The position numbers and the translations under genes were made by a program. This document shows positions 55,424 through 64,000 of a stretch of DNA of 64,000 nucleotides, piece after piece. Source of the stretch: Urophycis tenuis (Eukaryota > Chordata > Actinopteri > Gadiformes > Phycidae). The stretch covers positions 527,001 to 591,000 of the forward strand of contig JAXIVH010000031.1 of the NCBI GenBank assembly GCA_036785325.1, in the 5' to 3' direction. Under the pieces are notes generated by a model. It was not told where the DNA came from. It searched no databases and saw only the letters and a list, made by a program, of their open reading frames with translations. How positions within the stretch are numbered: position 1 is the stretch's first letter; every line of letters begins with the position of its first letter.

Positions 55424-58223
55424 TTATAACGAACTATCAGCCCTCACTACCGGACAGCGCGAGTACCGGGAATGTAGTGTGTTGTGCCTGACGGAGACAT
55501 GGCTGAACGGGAACATACCAGACTGCTCAGTGGAACTAGCCGGCTTCACGCTAGTTCGGGCGGACAGGAACAAACAGAGCGGTAAGAAGTCGGGTGGCGG
55601 ACTTGCCGTCTTTGTTAATTCCAAATGGTGCAACCCGGGACATGTTACCACGAAGGTAATCACGTGCACGCCCGACGTCGAGTTGTTAGCGGTGGGACTG
55701 AGACCGTACTATCTGCCCCGTGAGTTTTCGGCAGCCATTGTTGTTATTGTTTACACTCCACCATCGGCCGTAGCGGCGCGGGCTTGTGACGTCATTCATT
55801 CTTCCGTCGCAGACCTGCAGACTAGACATCCCAACGCCCTTATTATAGTAAATGGAGACTTTAATCATGTTAATATATCAAAGACACTGACTGACTTCAC
55901 CCAGTATGTAACCTGCAGCACCAGAGGAGATATGACCCTGGACTTACTGTATGCCAATGCTAAGGGAGCATACAGTGCAACAGCCCTCCCCCCCCTGGGC
56001 AAATCAGATCACTGCTTGATCCTACTGTCTCCTACATATAAGCCTCAGGTTAGGAGACAGCCCATTACCACCAGGACTGTACAGCAGTGGTCTGAGGAGG
56101 CTGAAGAGGCCCTGAGGGAGTGCTACAGGACAACAGACTGGAGGATGTTTCAGGAGGACTATGGTGATGACATTGAGGGTCTCACTCAGTGCGTCACAGA
56201 CTATATAAAGTTCTGTGAGGAGAGTGTTGTCCCCACCAAGAAGGTCCGTTGCTTCCCTAACAGCAAACCCTGGATCAACAGGGACATCAAAGTCCTGTTG
56301 AACCGTAAGAGGAGAGCCTTCATGGTAGGAGACAATGAGGACACACAGAGGGAGATACAAAGAGAGCTGAGGAGGGAACTGAGGAGAGCTAAGGCCTGCT
56401 ATAAAAGCAGGATTGAGGACAAGCTGCAGCAGAACAACTCCCGAGAGGTGTGGGCAGGGGTGAAAACCATCACCGGCAGGAAAACTGCCGGAGGATCACA
56501 GGAGGGGACAAAGGAATGGGCCGATGAGTTAAACCTGTTTTTCAACAGATTTGACTCACCAACGGGGGCCAGACCCTCAACTCCCCTTCCCCCCTCCTGC
56601 CCTACTCATCTCCCTGCTGGACCACCAGATCCGGGCATGGCAGCTTCAGCTTCTGCACCTCCCCTCCCTGCACCACCCTCCCTCTCTCTCCCGTTCCACA
56701 CTCACAGGGAGGCTGGACCAATGTCCGGCCCAGAGGACAGTCACCCCCTCGCCACACCGCAGACTACACCTGTGACCCCGGAAATAACAACCCCAACCAT
56801 CAGCACCAGCCACGTGAGACGGCAGCTCACGAGGATCAGGCCTAACAAGGCCAGAGGACCCGATGACATCAGCCCGAGGGTGCTCAAGATCTGCGCGGAG
56901 CAGCTGGCAGGAGTGTTCACGCACCTCTTCGGCCTCTCCCTGAGGCTGAAAAAGGTGCCAACTCTATGGAAGACTTCCTGCGTAGTCCCTGTGCCGAAGA
57001 AGGGTCGTCCCAACGCTCCAGGGGACTTCAGACCTGTGGCACTGACGTCACACGTCATGAAGACCTTTGAGAGATTGGTTCTGGACCATCTCAAGCCCAG
57101 GGTGCGTGACTGCCTGGACCCATTGCAGTTTGCGTACCAGACCCACATCGGCGTGGAGGATGCCATCATCTACCTGCTTCACAGAGCTTACACACACCTG
57201 GAGAGGCCACAGAGTATGGTGAGAATCATGCTCTTCGACTTCTCCAGTGCTTTTGACACCGTCCAGCCAGACCGGCTGGCTGAGAAGCTCCTGGTGATGC
57301 AGGTCGATCCTGACATGGTGGCATGGATTACGGACTACCTCACGGACAGACCGCAGTATGTCAGGCTGCGACACTGCTTGTCAGACATGGTGACTAGCAA
57401 CACCGGCACACCCCAGGGAACTGTACTTTCACCATTCCTGTTCACCCTCTACACCTCAGATTTCTGCTATAACTCCCGAACATGCCACCTGCAGAAGTTC
57501 TCGGACGACTCCTCCATTGTTGGATGCATCACAGACAACGAGGAGGAGGAGTACAGGGAACTGGTGAGGAACTTTGTGGGATGGTGTGATGGGAACCACC
57601 TCCAGCTCAACACAGGGAAAACCAAGGAGCTGGTGGTGGACTTTAGACGCAGGAAGTGTCCCCCATTACCGGTTTCCATAAAGGGGGAAGAGGTGGAGAT
57701 GGTGGACACCTGCAAGTTCCTTGGGGTGCACCTAAACAACAAACTGGACTGGTCTGATAATACCGAGGCCCTCTACAGGAAGGGACAGAGCAGGCTGTTC
57801 TTCCTGAGGAGGCTCAGATCCTTCAATGTGTGCACTAGGCTGCTACGGATGTTCTACCAGTCTGTGGTAGCCAGTGTCACCTTCTTCGCCGTCGTGTGCT
57901 GGGGAGGAGGCATCGGGTGTGGTGGGGCAAGTAAGCTGAACAAGCTGGTGAGGAAGGCGAGCTCCGTGGTGGGGATGAAGCTGGACTGTGTGGAGGCGGT
58001 GACAGAGAGGAGGATGAGGGGAAAGCTGCAGGCGATCCTGGACAACCCCTCTCACCCTCTCTACGCCGAGCTGAGGCAACTCAGGAGCACGTTCAGCCAT
58101 AGGCTCACTCAGCCACGTGCTTCAAAGCGCTTGGGGGGCTCTTTCATCCCATCAGCTATCAGGCTCTACAATACCTCAACCACCCGCTCCCAACGTCTCG
58201 GGAACGCCAGCACCACCAGATAA
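55424..58223 (+). CDS. LINE ORF2: endonuclease (N-terminus missing) and reverse transcriptase, about 914 codons open
   Basis: Open from 55424 (914 codons when counted from GTG 55479) with no internal stop. The endonuclease part has LTETWLNGNIP, KKSGGGLAVFVNSKWC, VNGDFNHVN and the catalytic LGKSDHCLILL (SDH at residues 176-178). Next is the linker KPWINRDIKVLLNRKRRAFM and a Pro/Ser-rich spacer. The reverse transcriptase has RPNKARGPDDISPRVLKICA, APGDFRPVALTSHVMKTFER, MLFDFSSAFDTVQPDRLAEK, GTPQGTVLSPFLFTLYTSDF and FSDD at 674-677. The C-terminus reads LGVHLNNKLDW, VVGMKLDCVEAVTERRMRGK and SFIPSAIRLYNTS. Lacking the first part of the endonuclease and a start codon, it is probably not autonomous. 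Confidence 0.9.
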
Positions 58224-58319
58224 TGGATTTGTATAACACACCACACACCCCAGACTGTTTTCTAGCCATTCTCATCTTATGTCTGTTCATCTCACTAATA
58301 ACCACTGCCCATCTGTCAT

Positions 58320-58760
58320 CTTTCATTGTGTGCACCAGGCTTCCACGGATGGTCTACCAGTCTGCGGTGGCCAGTGTCACCTCTTCACTGCCGTGTGCTG
58401 GGGAGGAAGCTTTGGGAGCGGTGGTGCCAGGAAGCTGTACAAGCCGGGGAGGAAGGCGAGCCCTGCAGTGGGGATGAAGCTGGACGGTGTGGAGGCGGCG
58501 ACAGTGAGGAAGACGAGGGGAATGCTGCTGGCGACCCGGACCTACCCTCTCAGCCTCACTGTGCTGAACTGAAGCAACTGAAGCAACTCAGGAACACGTT
58601 CAGCCACATGCTCACTCAGCCAAGTGCCTCAAAGTGCTTGGGTGCTCCTTCATCCCACCAACCATCAGGCTCAGGAAGCTCCAACACCACCAGACAAATG
58701 GAATGGACTGAACTTTCATTCACATACACCACACCACACACCTTGGACTGTGACCCAGCC
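58320..58760 (+). pseudogene. degraded second copy of the LINE C-terminal coding region
   Basis: Between the ORF stop and the 3' tail the DNA repeats the region 57825-58255: 'gtgtgcaccaggcttccacg' against 'gtgtgcactaggctgctacg', 'atggtctaccagtctgcggt' against 'atgttctaccagtctgtggt', 'ggggatgaagctggac', 'ggaacacgttcagccacatg' and 'caccaccagacaaatgga'. Frames are broken. The LINE's own 3' UTR ('gccgttgttatt', 'tttgcacatctt') follows this second copy, as it does the single copy in LINE A. Confidence 0.8.
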
Positions 58761-59098
58761 GTTGTTATTCCAGGACCATTCATATATTGTACCTGGAATA
58801 CCTGTATAAATTTGCACATCTTGCACCTTGCACTTTCCGCATACTTGCACTATTTTATCTACTTGCACTATTTGATCTATCTTGCATTTTGCACCACAAA
58901 CTGCTATCTATGACACTAGTATGCATACGGGTCCTCTCGTCACCGACCTGACTTAAGAGCGCGTATTTAATCTAATCTATTGTTTTTTTATTGTGTATAG
59001 AATTTAGCCAGGCTCTTTACTGCTCATCTATCCCCTGCACTGCTGGTCTCTGCGAATTTCTCCTACGGGGGATTAATAAAGAAATATCTTAATCTTAA

Positions 59099-59862
59099 AC
59101 TTGTGCAGCATTGCACTGTCTCTCCCTACAAGCTTTAAACTTGGCATTACTCATTCCTATGGATAGGTGTACTGATTGATAGAGGTTTTGGGATACTATG
59201 TTATGTTTCCAAGCTGATATTCACTTTGAAAACTGGTTATCTTTAGGCAGAGATTGTTTTTTTCATGTTCTAATTCTGTTTTCTCTTAAACTGTACAATG
59301 AATCTTCATTCTGACACTTCTGCAGACATCCAATGAGTGTTAGCTTTGATACCATTTTTATGTATATGATCCTTGTGGTTGTGGAGATATTCAACATTTA
59401 TTGTTGGCATGTCGTGTTGAGCAGGAAACCAACAAATTGGCCTAAAATTGCTTCTAAAAGTAAAAAAAAAAAAAAAAAATCAGCTTGACAACCACCCTAA
59501 TATCTTACCTAATAACACCCATGGGTGTCTTCCAACTGAAAAAATAGGGTGACAGCTTGTACCAAAACATATCCGCAAAAGTCTTAACAGAAGCCCTTTT
59601 TAGAATTGGCCCCCTGACTATATCCCCCACACCATAAAACTATGGCTGAACAGTGCATGGTGCTGAAAGTAAACCTACCAGATTTGTTCTTCACAATCAC
59701 AAGTGGTTGGCATTTAGGTTCATGTCTAAACCTAAATGCTTATTGTATTGTATATGTAGGAAAAGCATAGCCTAAACATACAACACACATAAAAAGAAAA
59801 AGGAAACCTGCAGCCAAACAAAGGCTGATTAATAAAACTATTGAAGGCCTAGCCTAGACCTA
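59099..59862. other. no gene seen
   Basis: AT-rich spacer. I searched minus for the first abhd18 exon and did not find it. An A tract lies at 59462-59478. Confidence 0.4.
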
Positions 59863-60807
59863 GGCTGAATCTCAATTCTCTATCTTAGCCCTTCCCCTTA
59901 CCCCTTCCCCTTGGTTTTGCGCGTTCACGTGAGACCAAGGGCTGTCTCAATTCTCTTTTCGACCGAGGGGAAGGGCTAAGGGGAAGGGGTATACACCCCT
60001 TGAAACCAAGTGAGATCGGGAGCTTACTTGAAACCAAGGGGTACACATTACAATGCGCAACCGGCAACAATCGCGGCCAGATCTCAACGAGAGTCACATA
60101 AATGTAAGTATTTTCGGCTGAAATAATTGATTTAAAATTTACGAAAGTGTTGTTTTGTGCTCTAAACAGTCCTGTACCTATATATTTGCAACCATATTCT
60201 TAATCGAAACTTTTTCGAAAATCGGTATGCGAACGTTACATTGCTGAGTGCACAAAGTTACATTTCTCTGACTAGCAATGAACTCCATGCATGTCTAGTT
60301 TACTAAACACAATTAGCAGCGAATTCCGTTTGATAACAGTGTAGACAATTAGAGACAAATCGATACGTGCTTTACATATATCGTCCTTTTTCACACAGGA
60401 ACGCCGGAGGAAACCCGGCAGCTGATATGTTTTCGACACGAAAACGAGCAGAAATGTCCGAAATCAAAATACGCTTCAAAGCAAATGTGGGAGTGAGTCA
60501 TGCGTTCAATGTTGTAGCCATTCATAATTGTAAATAAAGACATGTTGGTTAACAAAGACATTGTTTCTGAACATCAATGAAATTCAAAACCGTATTAACT
60601 GAAAAAGATACAAAACACCATGCAGTGTGTATAACAAATTGTCAATATTTTGTCGTCAATGTATGATGACGTAACCGTAACGAGTGTTGTCTCAATTCAT
60701 AGGGGCATGTAGCCCTTACCCCTCTGTTTCAAGGGCCAAGACGTAGGGGAAGGGGAAGGGCCAAGGGGAAGAGGAAGGGGTAAGATAGAGAATTGAGATT
60801 GGGCCTT
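59863..60807. mobile_element. complete non-autonomous TIR element, copy 2
   Basis: The left end GGCTGAATCTCAATTCTCTA (59863) and the right end TAGAGAATTGAGATTGGGCC form inverted repeats, extended by 'tcttaccccttcccctt' runs. The terminal motif is repeated internally ('tgtctcaattctc' near 59943, 'tgtctcaattcat' near 60688), each with CCCTTCCCC/GGGGAAGGG runs, so each end is doubled. The core is nearly identical to 711-1487. The target duplication is not clear and I do not assign a superfamily. Length about 945 bp. Confidence 0.8.
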
Positions 60808-61113
60808 CGACTTGACCATTAATCCGTGGTGGCAGAATAAAAGGACACCTCTTCCATCTGACTTTGCGAACGCAAACCAATTCCAAATGATGGATGACAC
60901 CGTGCCTTTCTTTGGGACAAGTTCTTCCCCTCTCGCTGCCATGTGGCTTGTGTATCACCACGACAAATGTGCGCTGCACGAGGGGAGGGCTGAGCCCAAG
61001 CCCAAAGGGAAGCGCTGGTGGATGTTAAAGAGAAAACCGATTTTCATTTTAACAAGTCGACGTAAACTACTCACTCAAATTAATCGATTAAATTGATTTA
61101 TCGCCCAGCCCTA
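60808..61113 (-). pseudogene. hAT end with BED-finger transposase start
   Basis: The right boundary ATCGCCCAGCCCTA ends at 61113, the TAGGGCTGGGCGAT terminus of a hAT read on minus. Behind it minus frames give EELVPKKGTVSSIIWNWFAF, AKSDGRGV and CHHGLMVK. This is the start of a ZBED-type transposase with the aromatic WNWFAF signature and a C-H-H remnant of the BED finger. The rest is missing; the TIR element at 59863-60807 abuts it. A plus-strand frame at 60812-61096 is its shadow. Confidence 0.65.
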
Positions 61114-61946
61114 GTTAGGGGTAGTGGGGTAGACGTGAAAGGATTGGAGATGGTGTGCCATTGCAATGAGAGTAACTTCTACAAAAAAAGACAACTACGA
61201 TACAAACATCTAACCCTAACAATGTTTAATAATGAATAAATGAATACAATAGTTACCAGGAACACCATTAACATGAATGTCATTACCAAAGTTAACATGA
61301 ACACCATAAGTAAAAATGAACACCATGAATAAATGATTATTAGACAATACATTAACTGTTAAGGTAATGCTTGTGAGCACAAATGTATTGTAGCAATAAC
61401 TTAATAAATAAATGTTGAATCGGTTGGGATGTCTTAGTTTGAATCATAGAAAATGGACAGTAGTTTGCCGATTTAAGACATTACCATTGGGATAATGGGA
61501 AGACTTTTTAAATAATGCTGTGCAACTCTCCAAAGCAAATTGTACAATAGTGCAATCAAACTACTGATACATTTTAGTGCAATCAAACTTACAAGACAAC
61601 AGGGAAGGGCACCAAAGAGGGGACTCTCGAAATACATCAAAAGGAGTTCCTGGTGAACTCGCCATCTAGTCTCATCAAGATCTCTCGTTCAAAATTCTTC
61701 ATCAGTAATTTAAAACACATGTAAGGATGTGAATAACAGATATACTGTAGGTGATGCGCTGCAGTGAGCAGGTGCAGGGTGATGACGTCAGGGGTCAAAA
61801 GGTTACGTCGGGGTTACACTGGGAAGAATTTAATAAACGGAGGCGCGGTTCTTAGCGCTCCAAGTGTACGAGTCTCAAAGTGTTTTTGACTGCAGACGAG
61901 TATCTTTAAGCCCATACAGTTCGGACGCTACACACAAAGCAGAACT
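61114..61946. other. no gene; loose tandem repeats and a CRE-like site
   Basis: Degenerate 'aacaccat.aacatgaa' repeats at 61259-61335 are followed by plain sequence and, at 61783-61790, a palindromic TGACGTCA. No exon is seen on either strand. Confidence 0.4.
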
Positions 61947-62495
61947 AGGGCTGGGCGATATGGACCAAAAGTCATATCTCGATATTTTCAAGCAGAATAT
62001 CGATATAAGATAAATATCGATATTTGTTGACGCAATAACATATTTGTTGTTGCCGCGCTCCAACTCGTCATTCTACATGGGTGGCGCCGTTGTGCTTTCA
62101 TTTCCAGCCTGCCTGCGTCGCTGTGCTCGTTAATCTGCCTTGCTGATTGCAAACTCAATCTTTAATTTTGGTGTAGGACAGGGTAGCTAAACATTTTAAA
62201 ATGAATGAGTCAAAAACAGTCAGAGCAAGATGTGGCAAATGTCACCACTCTCGAATTTGACAATGCGGTCCCGACGTTACAGGAACGATAGCCTATGCCG
62301 AAATCTTTTTATTGTAGCCTAGTATAGTAGAAACAGAATGTTTTAATAAAAGGCAAAATTCTGCAATCGTAGCAAAACAGTGGGTGCAGTCAGTCTATGC
62401 ATAGCATCTTAAATAGGCTAAGCAATGTTTCTTAAAAGACGGATCAGAACGCTCCGATGCTTCGTGAAATATATATATATATATATATATATATA

Positions 62496-63551
62496 CAGTG
62501 TTTCCCACAGGATTTTTGTAGACTATGGTGGGGGGCTCGCGATCCTCTAGGGGGGTCCGGGGGCATTCCCCCCGGGAGAAAAAATTCAGTAGATTTTATT
62601 TAAATGCATCAATCTGGTGAATTTTGAAAACCAATTTATGACATATCAAATAGGCTACTGACAAATTACTTACAAACTGCTGGTACTGATATGAATGTTG
62701 ATGACACAATGTGTCATACTAAATGGGGTTGAGGAGTTTTCAGAAAGCATTTGTACAAAACTGAGTAAAACACAGTGCTGACTGAGCCTTTATAGCCTAC
62801 TACTAGTGAACTGTCAAGCGCGCAGCTGGGGGGGCGGGGGGGCGGGGGGTCGCGAGGACGCTTGCATGGCGACGGGGGGAAACAGAACGTTAGGGAGCCA
62901 ATCCAGCTGCGAGGATATTAAACGTTGCAGCCCACCTGTGTTGGCATTGAGCTGCTAGTGAAGTCTATTTAACTAGGTGAAATGAGTCCGGGCCAGAGCT
63001 AGTGAGCGGAGCGGAGCGCGAGCGAGCAAGGAGCGGATGAAATGTTGCTGGAGCGTGGAGCGTTTTTTTATTCAGACGCCGGAGCGGGCCGCTCTGTTCC
63101 GCTCCAGTGTCGCTCCGATACCGCTCACACCACGAGTTTGAGGCATGCCCAAATCCAAACGTGTCTTCTTGTTGCACTTGTCTATCATTTAAAATAAATG
63201 TTCTATGACTGAAATATAGTGCCATTGCTCTTAGATCTTTAGTATGTACGTTTTCTGTTTAAGGTGGCAATTCGTAGATTATTTCTACGAATTGCGAGCG
63301 TGGAGCGATTTCAGCGTGGAGCGATTTCAGTGGAGCGGCATGATTTTTAAGTGGAGTGGGGAGCGAAAATGAGCGGAGCGGCCGGACGCGATTTAGAGCG
63401 AGGAGCGGCCGAGAGAACAGCCGTCTGAGAGAGGAACGGAGTATTCGCTCAGCTCTGCTCACTAGCTCTGGTCTGGGCGGATATTGAAACTATGGTGGCC
63501 GAAATTAGACTGGCGGTGCGCCATAGTCTCGTCAATGTGTGGGAAATACTG
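62496..63551. mobile_element. hAT element nested in a (TA)n tract
   Basis: CAGTGTTTCCCACA (62496) and TGTGGGAAATACTG (63551) are inverted repeats with one mismatch. TATATATA flanks both ends (62488-62495, 63552-63559), an 8-bp duplication within a TA microsatellite. A GGGGGTCCGGGGGCATTCCC block (62554 on) recurs in the hAT5-like element at 5343. Non-coding. Confidence 0.85.
62994..63470. mobile_element. innermost hAT element (third level)
   Basis: The ends CAGAGCTAGTGAGC (62994) and GCTCACTAGCTCTG (63470) are perfect 14-bp inverted repeats. The flanks GTCCGGGC (62986-62993) and GTCTGGGC (63471-63478) match at 7 of 8. The inside is full of 'gagcgg' motifs on the right and its mirror on the left. 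477 bp, non-coding. Confidence 0.9.
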
Positions 63552-64000
63552 TATATATATATATATATATATCGTCCGTTATCATAAAATATCTGTTATG
63601 TTATTGTCCGTTCATTTGATATTGTATGTCATCTAGCCAACGTGTCATTTAGATTCGATGTAGCCAGCGAAAGCGAATGAAAGAAAGCGCACTCGCGCAG
63701 AAGTTGCCTGCCCATGAAAGTGTGCGGCAGCATCGCTACAAAGTTTCTGTGAAAGTCAAACGTTGTACACGTTGGGCCGGGGCAGTGTGTGTGAGACGAG
63801 TCGAACGGAGCGGGAGAGAGATAGTGCTTCGCAGAGAAGAGAACGAAATAGCAGGCGGCAGGCGCGGCTCGAAACGGCTGTTATTTGGATCAAAGTGCTG
63901 TATTTTAAACGCAAATGAAACTATATCGATATTGACGATAGCGTCTCGTTCCATATCTTGTTTGAAAAAATATCGATATATTTAAAATATCGATATACTG

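Larger units (their letters stand above)
55424..59098 (+). mobile_element. LINE with intact ORF, slightly 5'-truncated
   Basis: Similarity starts with the frame AAG TAT TAT AAC GAA CTA (KYYNELSALTTGQREYREC), part-way into the endonuclease. The 3' end is 'gggggattaataaagaaata' followed by 'tcttaatcttaaac'. It is the same family as LINE A (17354-19577). The open frame continues upstream of 55479 without a stop to 55424. Confidence 0.88.
61947..64000. mobile_element. hAT element (TAGGGCTGGGCGATAT family), runs off the window
   Basis: The left terminus TAGGGCTGGGCGATATGGAC is at 61947, with 'atatcgatat' subterminal repeats. Matching 'atatcgatata' repeats appear at 63920-64000 just before the window ends, where the other terminus is expected. 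It contains the nested hATs at 62496-63551. The candidate TSD on the left is AGCAGAAC (61939-61946). Confidence 0.8.

Noticed and set aside
60812..61096. 94-codon plus ORF
   Set aside because: It is the antisense shadow of a BED-finger transposase start on minus.
62965..63225. 86-codon minus ORF and the ORFs at 63259-63954
   Set aside because: They lie across hAT termini and 'gagcgg' repeats and have no protein-like features.
45903..64000. First coding exon of abhd18
   Set aside because: I searched the minus strand for the expected start (a YRRLLLTKLF-like stretch) and found nothing; it is probably outside the window.

Overview
The window reads as a stretch of teleost fish genome. It is AT-rich, eukaryotic and intron-bearing, and it is loaded with typical fish repeats: L2/CR1/Rex1-type LINEs, an R2-like LINE, a DIRS-like relic, a Tc1 relic, tRNA-derived SINEs, PIF-Harbinger and mariner-type miniature elements, and about ten hAT elements or ends. 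I cannot determine the species.

Only one host gene is visible. It is abhd18 (alpha/beta-hydrolase domain containing 18) on the minus strand, seen as six consecutive coding exons at 45902-45818, 36462-36362, 24948-24873, 21367-21283, 20841-20814 and 20640-20502. All six stay in phase with intact splice sites, and the last carries the GISMG nucleophile elbow. The 441-bp intron at 20842-21282 has the AT-AC termini, 5' splice site and branch-point motif of a U12-type (minor spliceosome) intron. The first coding exon should lie right of 64000, or was missed. The C-terminal exons should lie left of the window, or beyond the repeats at 1-20000.

Layout. 1-3360 holds fragments: a hAT end, a truncated miniature element, a LINE 3' part and a Tc1 piece. 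3360-8439 is a four-level nest: Harbinger-type TIR element, minus-strand LINE, 5-bp-TSD hAT, and a second hAT. 8848-9345 is a DIRS-like relic. 9871-14043 is a head-to-tail duplication of a unit of about 2.05 kb, with GT microsatellites and a hairpin followed by CTAG. 14557-15852 is a mariner-like miniature element holding a hAT. 16505-19990 is a LINE inside another LINE. 20502-45902 is abhd18; its introns hold a hAT, an R2-like LINE with an L2-like LINE inside it, SINEs, a Harbinger MITE, another LINE and a notable 81-nt hairpin. 46191-52597 is a BED-finger hAT transposon interrupted by a LINE with an intact 952-codon ORF. 52925-54970 is a decayed ORF of a multi-copy family with an XPG/PIN-like motif, possibly Academ-type. 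55424-59098 is a LINE with an intact 914-codon ORF and a degraded duplicate of its own C-terminal coding region downstream. 59863-60807 is a full miniature element whose truncated sister lies at 711-1487. 61947-64000 is three hATs nested in each other, cut by the window end.

Apart from abhd18 and the selfish ORFs I see no gene system and no cooperation between genes. The main value of the window is a host gene still correctly spliced through dense transposon traffic, and the datable nesting order fixed by target-site duplications. Coordinates of exons and TSD-bounded elements are base-exact readings; boundaries of LINE fragments and decayed repeats are approximate.
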